DNA of 64,000 bases. Source: Sulfurimonas sp. (GTDB lineage Bacteria > Campylobacterota > Campylobacteria > Campylobacterales > Sulfurimonadaceae). A program made the position numbers and the translations under genes. The notes under the pieces were generated by a model that saw nothing but the letters and a program-made list of their open reading frames with translations, made no database searches and was not told the DNA's origin. This document shows positions 18,294 to 26,064 of this stretch, one piece after another. The stretch spans positions 62,001-126,000 of the forward strand of contig NZ_JBFHGL010000007.1 in the NCBI RefSeq assembly GCF_041583195.1, written 5' to 3'. The first letter of the stretch is position 1, and every line of letters begins with the position of its first letter.

Positions 18294-19059
18294 CACTTCC
18301 ATCTTTTATAACTATCTCACCTGAAAGTTCAGCTTCAAAAATACGCACGGGATATTTTGCAACTGCATCTTCATAACTAGGATTTGTTGAACAATATTTT
18401 AAAAAATCATCACTTACTATCTCTTTGGCAGATTTAGCATCTGGATATAAAGAATATATAAAACTGTCTATATCTGTAATAAGCTTAGCCTTAGAGTTTT
18501 GAAGCAGTTTATTTGTAGCATTACTCTCCCCTATTCTATGTGGAAGTACATATATATCTTTACCCATCTCTAAAGCAAACTCTACACTTCTCATAGTTCC
18601 GCTTCCTTCATCTGCCTCACCGACGATCAGAGCATCACCTAAAGCTACAACGACTTCGTTTCTTAAAACAAAACTATATGGACGAGATTTTTCACCTACA
18701 TCAAATTGTGACAATAGTAATCCATTTTCAGCTATATCATTTAAAAGGTTTTTATTTACACTTGGATAACGCAGATCTATACCACACGGTAGTACAGATA
18801 TTGTGTTATTTGCACCAGCACCTTGATGTGCTATAGCATCAATTCCCATTGCACCACCGCTAACTACGCATATACCTGCATTTGATAGTTTTGAAGCCAA
18901 GTTTGAAATTTGTGTTTTGGAATATTTTAAAGGGCGTCTGCTACCCACAATGGAGATTTTCGGTCTTTTTAAAAGTTCAAGATTCCCATCATAAAAAAGC
19001 TTCTCTGGATATTTTTTCATATCCTCTAGCTCTTTTATTTTGGTATCTAAAATCGGCAT
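18277..19059 (-). CDS. dprA: DNA-processing protein DprA
   Basis: DprA protects incoming single-stranded DNA and loads RecA during natural transformation. The 260-residue protein has the Rossmann-like fold of the family: ISIVGSRRPLKYSK near 35-48, VVSGGAMGIDAIAHQGA near 64-80, LPCGIDLRYP near 89-98 and GEADEGSGTMRSVEFALEMGKDIYVLPHRIG near 147-178 in pieces. It lacks the C-terminal winged-helix domain DprA has in some species. It overlaps the upstream gene by one base. With the ComF-type gene at 0.5 kb it suggests competence. Confidence 0.93.
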   Translation of the reverse strand: MPILDTKIKELEDMKKYPEKLFYDGNLELLKRPKISIVGSRRPLKYSKTQISNLASKLSNAGICVVSGGAMGIDAIAHQGAGANNTISVLPCGIDLRYPSVNKNLLNDIAENGLLLSQFDVGEKSRPYSFVLRNEVVVALGDALIVGEADEGSGTMRSVEFALEMGKDIYVLPHRIGESNATNKLLQNSKAKLITDIDSFIYSLYPDAKSAKEIVSDDFLKYCSTNPSYEDAVAKYPVRIFEAELSGEIVIKDGSVRVLT

Positions 19060-20069
19060 TAGTATATCCTGTTGACTCTTACCAAATCTACTTCACGCAG
19101 TAGTTCTTTTGATTCTTTTATGGCAAGCAGAGTGTTTTTATGAGGATGTCCAATTGCTATTGCAGTGCCGTGTTCTTTTGCTATTTTTATAGCTCTTTTT
19201 ATTTGTGATTTTACATAATTTTTGTCAGAATGGTGATCCAAAAATACATCGCGCCCTATATATTTCATACCGTAATTTTTCATAACTTTAGGAACTTTTG
19301 TATCTGCAATAGTACGTGAATCTATAAAGTTTATATTGTTTTTTTTCAACTCATATATTAATTTATTTACAGCACGCTCATTTGATGTAAATTTACTTCC
19401 TGTGTGGTTATTTATATATCTTACTTTTGGAAATAGCTCTTTTAGTTTTTGAATTCTGTTAGATATTTTATCTTGAGAATCATCTACTCTTAGGGTAAAG
19501 GGTTCTTCCTTTGTAAAACTCATAGCTTCCATCGGCAAATGCACCATATAAAAACTCTCATTTTGAGCTAATTTTGCGGAATTTGGTCTATGTTTTGAAG
19601 GTGGTAAAAAACTCATTGTTAAAGGCAAATTTAAATTTTTAATAGCTTCAACCTGACTTCTAACAGACACATCATCTAAAATAATTGCTAACTTTGGTTT
19701 TTGATCTGGACTAACTATTTTTATCTTTTCTCTTACAGGTGGTTTTGCAAGTTTATTAGGATCATATTCATGTCTGGCATCGAGATCTTCTTCTTTTTTT
19801 TGTGGAGCTTCTTTTAAAACCTCTTTTAACCTTGTATTTACACTTTTCTTATCTTCTTTACTTGCATCTTCAAGTTTTTTTAAAACCGCCAAACGCTTTT
19901 TCTCTTTTGAACTCATCTGCTCTTTTGCTTGGCTTTGTGCATCATTAAAACCTAAATAATAGCCTATAGCAAGTGATGCCAAAATTACCGTCACAAATGC
20001 TAATGTCCAAGCAATATAAGTCAGCAAATGTGAACTTGTTTTACTTTTTTTCTGTTTTCTTTTTGTCAT
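19059..20069 (-). CDS. Divergent polysaccharide deacetylase (YibQ-type)
   Basis: The 336-residue protein has one N-terminal membrane helix (about 14-34), a charged linker rich in lysine and glutamate to about 115, and then a domain of the divergent polysaccharide deacetylase family (PF04748): KLAIILDDVSVRS, MSFLPPSKH, MVHLPMEAMS, YINNHTGSKFT, FIDSRT and AIGHPHKNTL. The family has the NodB-like fold and acts in the periplasm; substrate and activity are poorly known. It overlaps dprA by one base. Confidence 0.87.
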   Translation of the reverse strand: MTKRKQKKSKTSSHLLTYIAWTLAFVTVILASLAIGYYLGFNDAQSQAKEQMSSKEKKRLAVLKKLEDASKEDKKSVNTRLKEVLKEAPQKKEEDLDARHEYDPNKLAKPPVREKIKIVSPDQKPKLAIILDDVSVRSQVEAIKNLNLPLTMSFLPPSKHRPNSAKLAQNESFYMVHLPMEAMSFTKEEPFTLRVDDSQDKISNRIQKLKELFPKVRYINNHTGSKFTSNERAVNKLIYELKKNNINFIDSRTIADTKVPKVMKNYGMKYIGRDVFLDHHSDKNYVKSQIKRAIKIAKEHGTAIAIGHPHKNTLLAIKESKELLREVDLVRVNRIY

Positions 20070-20200
20070 TTATCTCTATCTATTTTTTAGTATTTTAAAA
20101 CTATATCAAAATTGCACCAACATTTATATAAATATTGCAAATTGACATATTCAAGCATAAGCTAGATTGTTATCATCATAGTTCTTTAAGTATAGTTAGA

Positions 20201-20206
20201 TATAAT
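20201..20206 (+). promoter_or_regulatory. -10 box of the rpsF operon
   Basis: TATAAT at 20201-20206 has a T- and A-rich upstream region and no clear -35 hexamer. Transcription would start near 20213, exactly where the 5' arm of the leader structure begins. Confidence 0.65.
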
Positions 20207-20212
20207 TGCGAG

Positions 20213-20313
20213 TTCCTTTCTCTTTGTATCATAAAAATTTGTGATATATTTTATAACCGAAAGGGAAACTAAAAAGCCTTATAAAGGCAGATTCCAAGAG
20301 GAGACTATAGTCT
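20213..20313 (+). promoter_or_regulatory. Structured rpsF leader, candidate S6:S18 autoregulatory RNA
   Basis: TTCCTTTC (20213-20220) pairs with GAAAGGGAA (20259-20267) with one bulged G. Inside it TGTATCA (20225-20231) pairs with TGATATA (20242-20248). The internal loop has CC at 20257-20258 next to the first stem G, giving an exposed CCG. A stem-loop with an unpaired CCG near the closing stem is the hallmark of the described rpsF leader bound by the S6:S18 complex. A second hairpin GCCTT/AAGGC lies at 20276-20288, and AGACTATAGTCT (20302-20313) is a palindrome between the ribosome binding site and ATG. Pairing is visible; the regulatory class is inference. Confidence 0.55.
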
Positions 20314-20712
20314 ATGAGAAATTACGAAAACTTAGTAATCGTAAAACCAACATTAACAGCAGAAGAGATTCAAGAAAGCCTAAAAGCTATCCAAGAAGTA
20401 ATCACTTCTAACGGTGGCGAAATAGCTACAACTGATGATATGGGAATGAGAAAATTAGCATACCCAATTGAAAAACAAGAACGTGGATTTTTCCAAGTTA
20501 TTTATTATTCAGCAGAGCCTTCAGCAATCTCTGAAATCGAGAGAAGATTCCGTTTAAATGAAGAACTACTTCGTTTTGTTACTATCAAATATGATACTAA
20601 CCGTGAAGTTACTGCATGGAATGAAATGGTAAAAAAAGCTCAAGGTAAAGCTTCTGCACCAAAAGTAGAAGAAGCACCAAAAGCTGAAGAAACTGAAGCA
20701 GCAGCAGAGTAA
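20314..20712 (+). CDS. rpsF: Ribosomal protein bS6
   Basis: bS6 binds 16S rRNA together with bS18 on the small-subunit platform. The 132-residue protein has the family core MRNYENLVIVKPTL, GMRKLAYPIEKQERGFFQVIYY and RRFRLNEELLRFVTIKYD, then an alanine- and glutamate-rich tail from about residue 108 that is longer than in E. coli. AAGAGGAG precedes ATG. It heads the rpsF-ssb-rpsR operon. Confidence 0.98.
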   Translation: MRNYENLVIVKPTLTAEEIQESLKAIQEVITSNGGEIATTDDMGMRKLAYPIEKQERGFFQVIYYSAEPSAISEIERRFRLNEELLRFVTIKYDTNREVTAWNEMVKKAQGKASAPKVEEAPKAEETEAAAE

Positions 20713-20754
20713 TAAGTAGCTTTATTTATAAAGCATTAATTAAAAAGGAAACTC

Positions 20755-21330
20755 ATGTTTAACAAAGTTATTTTAGTCGGAAACTTAACACGCGATATTG
20801 AGCTTAGATACTCACAAGGCGGTATGGGTATTGCAAACACTGCAATAGCTACTAGCCGTAAGTATACAAGCAACGGTGAAAAAAAAGAGGAAGTATGTTT
20901 TGTAGACATCACTTTTTTTGCACGTTCAGCTGAAATAGCTAATCAATATCTTCGTAAAGGGAGTAAAATCCTAGTTGAAGGTAGACTTAACTTTGACCAA
21001 TGGGTAGATCAAAACGGACAAAAAAGAAGCAAGCACTCTGTTGTAGTTGAAACTATGCAGATGTTAGATAGCAAAGGTGATAATCCAAGTGCTAATGCAT
21101 ATCCTCAAGATAATGCACCTAGCCAAGCTTATCAAGCACCTCAGCAGCAACAAGCTCAAAGCTATCAAGCACCTCAGCAACAACAGCAAAGTTACGGTCA
21201 GCCACAGCAACAACAAAGCTATGGTCAACCTGCTCAGCAACAAAACTATGGACAGCAACAGCACCAACAAATACCAAATGCTAACCAAGTTCCTGAGATC
21301 GACATCGACGAAGATGAGATTCCGTTTTAG
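20755..21330 (+). CDS. ssb: Single-stranded DNA-binding protein
   Basis: SSB coats single-stranded DNA during replication, repair and recombination. The 191-residue protein has an OB fold (about 1-110: MFNKVILVGNLTRDIELRY, FARSAEIANQYLRKGSKILVEGRL), then a linker of glutamine-rich repeats (about 120-178, units like SYQAPQQQQ and SYGQPQQQ) and the acidic partner-binding tip ending DEDEIPF. The linker DNA is repetitive and may vary in length between strains. It lies between the two ribosomal genes whose products bind as a pair. Confidence 0.97.
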   Translation: MFNKVILVGNLTRDIELRYSQGGMGIANTAIATSRKYTSNGEKKEEVCFVDITFFARSAEIANQYLRKGSKILVEGRLNFDQWVDQNGQKRSKHSVVVETMQMLDSKGDNPSANAYPQDNAPSQAYQAPQQQQAQSYQAPQQQQQSYGQPQQQQSYGQPAQQQNYGQQQHQQIPNANQVPEIDIDEDEIPF

Positions 21331-21354
21331 AAAAATATAAATTAAGGATAAATC

Positions 21355-21618
21355 ATGGCAGAAAGAAGAAAGTACAAAAAAAGATATTGTAAATACTGTG
21401 AAGCAAAAGTTGACTTCATCGATTATAAAGATGTAGCAGGTCTACGTTTTTCACTATCTGAGAGATATAAAATCATGCCTCGTCGTTTAACAGGTAACTG
21501 TAAACGTCACCAAGACATGGTATCTACAGTAATCAAAAGAGCTCGTGCTGCAGCATTAGTTCCATATACTGTAACTCGTAAAGCAGTTGTAACTGCACCT
21601 TTCGAAAACCTAAAATAG
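21355..21618 (+). CDS. rpsR: Ribosomal protein bS18
   Basis: bS18 binds bS6 and 16S rRNA. The 87-residue protein starts [26 protein letters not shown] and keeps the CxxC pair near the N-terminus (C12, C15) seen in zinc-type bS18, then [31 protein letters not shown] precedes ATG. It closes the rpsF-ssb-rpsR operon. Confidence 0.98.
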   Translation: MAERRKYKKRYCKYCEAKVDFIDYKDVAGLRFSLSERYKIMPRRLTGNCKRHQDMVSTVIKRARAAALVPYTVTRKAVVTAPFENLK

Positions 21619-21628
21619 GTTTTTACCC

Positions 21629-21646
21629 CTTCCCTTTCTGGGGAAG
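21629..21646. terminator. Hairpin after rpsR
   Basis: CTTCCC (21629-21634) pairs with GGGAAG (21641-21646) around a six-base loop, in the 31-base gap between convergent rpsR and the HD-domain gene. There is no clear T-run on either side, so termination strength is uncertain. Confidence 0.45.
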
Positions 21647-21649
21647 ATT

Positions 21650-22924
21650 CTAAAAAGAAAAGAGTGGTATTTCACTCTCTTTATTTTCAACAGCATTACC
21701 AATAGCTATATCGAAACATTTTTTACTATTTTGCTTAGCTATAGATACAACATCTTTATCAAGTTTCCCACTATCAACAAATTCATCTAAAATAGAAATA
21801 ATTTTATCTAAATCCATACCATCTCTATATGGCCTGTTTTGCGCGAGTGCCTGAAATATATCTGCTACTGCTATAACTCTTGCTTCTATACTTAAATCTT
21901 TTTTACTTGGATGAAAAGGATACCCGTTTCCATTTAAGCCCTCATGGTGGAATGCTGCCCAGCTAGCTATATCATCTAAACCTTTTATATGACGTAGTAT
22001 CTCAAATGTTTCATAACTATGCTGATCCATAATTGATCGTTCTGCATTTGTAAGTTTTCCAGGTTTTTCTAAAATGTTATCAGGTGTTCTAAGTTTTCCT
22101 ATGTCGTGTAAAAAACCTGCTATTTCAATTTTTTCACATTGCTCAGAATTAAGACCGTAACACTTAGCTATATATTTTGACAAGCAGCCTACTCTTGAGG
22201 AATGTTGTGCTGTAAAAGGACTTTTCTGATCCACTATATAAGCCATTATGAGAGACAACTGTTTTAATTGTTTTAAACTTAGTGAACTTTCCGTATCGAA
22301 TAATCCCATATCCCATGTATATCTTGTAATATGTCTATCTTCAAGTGCTATCCAAAAAGCTTCTGATTTTTCTACCTCTATAAATGCATCAATAAACGCA
22401 GGGTCAAAATATTTTTCGCTGTAATCTTTTATAGATTTTAAGATTGTGTCTCTAGCAAGTAATATATCTGAACCATAATGACTGGCTGCAGTTACATCTA
22501 TTCTATCTGCTAAGAAAATAAGATTTGCCATTTTTGCATCTTTTGGGTCTATGTCTAAGTTCTTAAGTTCTTCAAACGGTGTGTGATGATATAGTATGGG
22601 CGTAGCAAATTTTGATAATGGCTCGAAATTTTTTAAAAGTTTATAACCTATTTCACAATGTATATGTGCATCTTCCCAATCAAAGTGATTTACCAAGTTA
22701 CTATGCATCTGTTCAGTTGATACACCGCAATCATGTAATAAACCAAGTTCAAATATATAGTGTATATCTTTATCACTATATCCTAATTTATTAGCTAACT
22801 GGGTTGCTATAAAACCAACTCTTTTTCCATGGTTGGTATCATTCATACCTACTAAATCTACAGCTGTTTCAATTGCTAAAACCATCTGTCTAAGATCTAT
22901 ATTTAACTCTATTTGCTTGTTCAC
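21650..22924 (-). CDS. Protein with two HD domains, the second HD-GYP
   Basis: The 424-residue cytosolic protein has an N-terminal HD domain (about 15-200) with LLHDCG near 67-72 and later YHH, but no GYP signature. The second HD domain (about 230-400) has FLHDIGKLRTPDNIL and HHEGLNGNGYPFH, a complete HD-GYP motif set. HD-GYP domains degrade cyclic di-GMP. The N-terminal copy is probably a divergent, possibly regulatory, duplicate. The gene is convergent to rpsR and stands alone. Confidence 0.85.
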   Translation of the reverse strand: MNKQIELNIDLRQMVLAIETAVDLVGMNDTNHGKRVGFIATQLANKLGYSDKDIHYIFELGLLHDCGVSTEQMHSNLVNHFDWEDAHIHCEIGYKLLKNFEPLSKFATPILYHHTPFEELKNLDIDPKDAKMANLIFLADRIDVTAASHYGSDILLARDTILKSIKDYSEKYFDPAFIDAFIEVEKSEAFWIALEDRHITRYTWDMGLFDTESSLSLKQLKQLSLIMAYIVDQKSPFTAQHSSRVGCLSKYIAKCYGLNSEQCEKIEIAGFLHDIGKLRTPDNILEKPGKLTNAERSIMDQHSYETFEILRHIKGLDDIASWAAFHHEGLNGNGYPFHPSKKDLSIEARVIAVADIFQALAQNRPYRDGMDLDKIISILDEFVDSGKLDKDVVSIAKQNSKKCFDIAIGNAVENKESEIPLFSF

Positions 22925-23057
22925 TTTAATACCTTCAATAGAACTTGTAAATATAATATTTTAATCATACATTTATAAACTTAAACCATTTATAACTTTT
23001 AAATTAAGTATTTGTTCTTTTTTAATCATTTTTTGTAACTTATTTGTTTCTTTTTGG

Positions 23058-23089
23058 TATCATATATGAAATAATACTTTTGTATTATT
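23058..23089 (+). promoter_or_regulatory. Extended -10 promoter and 5' hairpin of the 45-residue ORF
   Basis: TGGTATCAT (23055-23063) reads as an extended -10 box. The expected transcription start near 23070 is the first base of a perfect hairpin: AATAATAC (23070-23077), TTTT loop, GTATTATT (23082-23089). A stem at the very 5' end could protect the transcript from RppH-dependent decay. Confidence 0.45.
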
Positions 23090-23118
23090 CATCCACTAAA
23101 TAAAAAAAGGGAGTGGTT

Positions 23119-23256
23119 ATGATTAAGACAGAAAAGAATGAAATGATTGTTTCTAAAACAAAGTTGGGTTTTGTAGATTGGTTTATGATATGTACTGTTA
23201 GTTGTGTTAATATTACCTATGTTGGGTTAATGTCATACGAATTATTTAACTTTTAG
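23119..23256 (+). CDS. Small single-span membrane protein, 45 residues
   Basis: This short ORF has a strong ribosome binding site (AGGGAG at 23108-23113, five bases before ATG) and a plausible promoter upstream. The product has a charged start (MIKTEKNEM), then a hydrophobic stretch from about residue 18 to 41 with two cysteines (C25, C29), enough for one membrane helix. I do not recognise a family. It lies upstream of the OmpA-domain gene in the same direction. The ribosome binding site, hydrophobic helix and hairpin leader argue that it is real, but there is no homology evidence here. Confidence 0.5.
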   Translation: MIKTEKNEMIVSKTKLGFVDWFMICTVSCVNITYVGLMSYELFNF

Positions 23257-23293
23257 AGATCTGTTTTTAAACTTCATAAAAATAGAATTTATA

Positions 23294-23309
23294 TGGAATA
23301 TAATTTGCT
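23294..23309 (+). promoter_or_regulatory. Candidate sigma-54 promoter of the OmpA-domain gene
   Basis: TGGAAT-ATAAT-TTGCT has GG at 23295-23296 and GC at 23307-23308, the exact GG-N10-GC spacing of sigma-54 sites, 24 bases before ATG. The -24 half is imperfect (AAT in place of CAC), the -12 half is good. Weaker than the flgB and TPR-gene sites. Confidence 0.45.
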
Positions 23310-23332
23310 TTTTTATACTAAAAAGTAGATAT

Positions 23333-25057
23333 ATGAAACCATACATAATTCTAATTACTCTGATTCTATCAAACTTACTATTCGCCAAAGATTCCGATTA
23401 TTCACTAATAATTGACAAACCATTTAACAATGAACTTATCTCTATTACACAAGATTATGACAGAGATATTAGTGCAGTTGGGTTTATAAACAATTATAAA
23501 ACAAGTTCTAATGAAAAAAACTCATATACAAATGCTTTTGACTACCTCGCAAGCGTAAACAGTAAAAACGGCACACATATGCAACTGATCAAAGCAGACC
23601 ATGGTGCCAATGTTGTTATAGACAAAGCCATCACACTCCCTAGTTTTTCAAAAGCAGTATCGTTGGTAAAAACTCCAAACAACGGTTATTTTATCGGTGG
23701 TCATACAATGGATGGTCAACTTTTACTTTTAAAACTTGACTCAAATGCAAATATAGTTTTCAAAAAAAAGTTTGGAACTAAAAACTTTGACAGATTAAAA
23801 AATATAGTGCAATTAAGTGATGGTGGTATATTAGCAATCGGTTCATCTGCTACATCTAGAGATACAAGTGATCCAGTATTTAAAAGCGGTCTTGGACTAA
23901 ACGATGTTTTTGTGACTAGATTTAATAAAAACGGGTACGAGCTATGGAGTAAAAAATACGGTACAGAATATGACGATGAAGGTATAGATGCTGTTGAAGC
24001 AAGAGACGGCTCTATTATGGTTGTTAGCCAAACGCTTAACGGTAGTGACAAAAGTATGAGTTTAATGCGTATAGATGAAAACGGAAATAAAATTTGGTTA
24101 AAAAAATATGAATATGAAAGAGGTCTATTCCCGAGAAAAATGATCAAACTTCGTGATGACAACTTTTTGCTCTCAATCACTCAGCAAGATGAACTTTTTA
24201 AAGATCAAATCAGATTTATAAAGTTTGACCTAAGAGGAAATGAGATCTACGACAAACAGATCTTTACAAAGTATGCTTCTGCAATACTTGATATAAAAGA
24301 GTTTTCAGACGGCGGAATAATAGGAGCAGGATATGTTAAAGACACATACAATACAGATGCTCTTGTGATGGTTTTGGATCCTCAACTTAAAATGCTTTAT
24401 CAAGATCATTACGGAGAGGACAATTATGATCTTTTTAATTCTCTTACTATTTTAAATAACTCGCAAGTAGCAGCAGCCGGTATCCATACTCAAAACAAAT
24501 CTCAAGAGTCAAATATGTGGATCGTAAAGCTGAACAGAGACGGGACTTTAGCTCAAATCTCTTCTAATGCTGTTGACTTTTATCAAAAGCTCTTACAACT
24601 GTTTGCAGAAGAGATTAATTCAAATCAGATCAGAGTAAAAAGAGATCTATCTATTGAATTTTTAGATGAAAGACTGCTTTTTAAAGTATCTGAATATGAA
24701 TTAAATAAAACACAGAAGATCTTCATCGATAAATTCTCAAACAAACTAATTCCCTTTATTAATAAATATCAAGATATTGTAAAAACATTAGAAGTAAACG
24801 GTCATACATCAAGCGAATGGGGAGATGTAAGTTTTACACAAAACTATCTAAAAAATGAAAAGCTATCTATGAACAGGGCTTACTCTACTATGAGTTATGT
24901 GTTTAATAATCAAAAAGAGAGACTAAAAAAATATCTAAGCGAAATATTTAAAGGAAGCGGTTACGGTTTTTCTAAAAGAATAATAATTGATGATAAGGAA
25001 GATAGAAAGAACTCAAGAAGAGTCTCATTTAAAATCATTTTAAATGAGAAAAAATAG
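23333..25057 (+). CDS. Beta-propeller-like protein with C-terminal OmpA domain
   Basis: The 574-residue protein has a signal peptide (about 1-18). Residues 20-405 contain repeated blades of about 50 residues with the pattern GGhhhhG and hhKLDxxGN...WxKKYG, as in secreted propeller proteins. The C-terminal 130 residues match OmpA-like peptidoglycan binding: NKTQKIFIDKF, LEVNGHTSSEWG, LSMNRAYSTMSYV and DRKNSRRVSFKI. It should sit in the periplasm or outer membrane, anchored to the cell wall. A sigma-54-like site precedes it, so a flagellar or envelope role is possible. No partner gene is obvious. Confidence 0.78.
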   Translation: MKPYIILITLILSNLLFAKDSDYSLIIDKPFNNELISITQDYDRDISAVGFINNYKTSSNEKNSYTNAFDYLASVNSKNGTHMQLIKADHGANVVIDKAITLPSFSKAVSLVKTPNNGYFIGGHTMDGQLLLLKLDSNANIVFKKKFGTKNFDRLKNIVQLSDGGILAIGSSATSRDTSDPVFKSGLGLNDVFVTRFNKNGYELWSKKYGTEYDDEGIDAVEARDGSIMVVSQTLNGSDKSMSLMRIDENGNKIWLKKYEYERGLFPRKMIKLRDDNFLLSITQQDELFKDQIRFIKFDLRGNEIYDKQIFTKYASAILDIKEFSDGGIIGAGYVKDTYNTDALVMVLDPQLKMLYQDHYGEDNYDLFNSLTILNNSQVAAAGIHTQNKSQESNMWIVKLNRDGTLAQISSNAVDFYQKLLQLFAEEINSNQIRVKRDLSIEFLDERLLFKVSEYELNKTQKIFIDKFSNKLIPFINKYQDIVKTLEVNGHTSSEWGDVSFTQNYLKNEKLSMNRAYSTMSYVFNNQKERLKKYLSEIFKGSGYGFSKRIIIDDKEDRKNSRRVSFKIILNEKK

Positions 25058-25387
25058 TTACTCTTCTTCGTAAGCAGTAGCTCTAAAACTAAGACGTGTT
25101 TTGTCTTGCTTTAGTTTTTTATATAGTTTGAACTTTGCTTTTTCAAGTTCCTCTTTAGTGTATGAAAAAGCTTCGCATAGTTCATCATCAGATATATCTG
25201 CACTATCCATAGCAAAAAGTTTTAACTCTTTTTTTGTAAGTTTTGATTTCATAACAGCATATAGATCTTTATCATCGGCTATAAATTCTAATTCATCCAT
25301 TACACAAAACTCTGCAAGTTTTTCTCTAAAACTGTTATCTTCGTTGTATTGTCTCCATACAGAGCTCTCTAAAACTGATTCACTCAT
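25058..25387 (-). CDS. Small helical protein with sigma-region-4-like segment
   Basis: A longer open frame extends upstream inside serB, but the ATG at 25387 fits better: it overlaps the serB stop by one base (TAATG), and codons upstream read as the arginine-rich shadow of serB. The resulting 109-residue protein is acidic and helical. Residues about 52-95 (LTKKELKLFA, then DDELCEAFSYTKEELEKAKFKLYKKLKQ) resemble the helix-turn-helix of sigma region 4. I do not recognise a named family. The overlap predicts translational coupling with serB. Confidence 0.72.
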   Translation of the reverse strand: MSESVLESSVWRQYNEDNSFREKLAEFCVMDELEFIADDKDLYAVMKSKLTKKELKLFAMDSADISDDELCEAFSYTKEELEKAKFKLYKKLKQDKTRLSFRATAYEEE

Positions 25388-26010
25388 TATATTTTCTCCA
25401 AAATTAAAGTAAGATCTTTTTCTTTTATTATCACGTTTGCTTCTTTCTCTAGGATCTCTCTTGCACAAAAAGCTACGCGCGTTCCTGCGTGAGCAAACAT
25501 TGAAAGATCGTTTGCACCATCGCCGCATACTAGAGTTTCTTCTTCACTAACGCCTAAAATGTTTTGAAGACGAACAAGCATATCACCTTTTGAGAAGTTA
25601 AACATCATATCTCCGCCCACAAGTCCTGTAAGTTTTCCGTCTTTTTCATGCAGGGCATTTGAAAAGTCTGCATCGTAACCAAGTATATCTTTTGCATAGC
25701 TTGTTGCCGTTCTGAATCCGCCTGAAAAACATACAACTGTCATACCTCTTCTTTTAAGTTCAGCTATTGTTTCCTTCGCACCTTTCATATAAGGAAGGTT
25801 ATGAGAGATTTTCTCAACTACGGAAAAATCGAGTCCTTTTAAAAGAGATACCCTTTGCTGCAGTGATTCAAAAAAATCAAGTCTTCCGCTCATTGCTTCT
25901 TCAGTAATAGCAGCAACTTGCTCGCCAAGTCCTAACTCTTCTGCAAAAAAATCTATTGTCTCACCATCCATAAGTGTAGAATCAAAATCAAAAACCGCTA
26001 GTTTTAACAT
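25387..26010 (-). CDS. serB: Phosphoserine phosphatase
   Basis: SerB makes serine from phosphoserine, the last step of the phosphorylated pathway. The 207-residue protein has the HAD motif FDFDSTLMDGE (D8 nucleophile, D10), motif II FSGGF, and motif III CGDGANDLSMF with lysine in KGDML before it. It lacks the N-terminal ACT domain found in E. coli SerB. The small downstream gene overlaps the stop. It is divergent from the metF-like gene. Confidence 0.94.
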   Translation of the reverse strand: MLKLAVFDFDSTLMDGETIDFFAEELGLGEQVAAITEEAMSGRLDFFESLQQRVSLLKGLDFSVVEKISHNLPYMKGAKETIAELKRRGMTVVCFSGGFRTATSYAKDILGYDADFSNALHEKDGKLTGLVGGDMMFNFSKGDMLVRLQNILGVSEEETLVCGDGANDLSMFAHAGTRVAFCAREILEKEANVIIKEKDLTLILEKI

Positions 26011-26064
26011 ATATTTTTCTCTCTTTAGTTATAATTACGGAATTATACCATTTAGGACTTGTTT

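Noticed and set aside
21064-21288. Leucine-rich ORF antisense to the ssb linker
   Set aside because: It is the reverse reading of the glutamine-rich repeat DNA; CAA/CAG repeats read as leucine on the other strand.
25388-25528. N-terminal extension of the small gene after serB
   Set aside because: The extra 47 residues are arginine- and cysteine-rich, lie inside serB in another frame, and lack a ribosome binding site; the ATG at 25387 fits the stop-start overlap.
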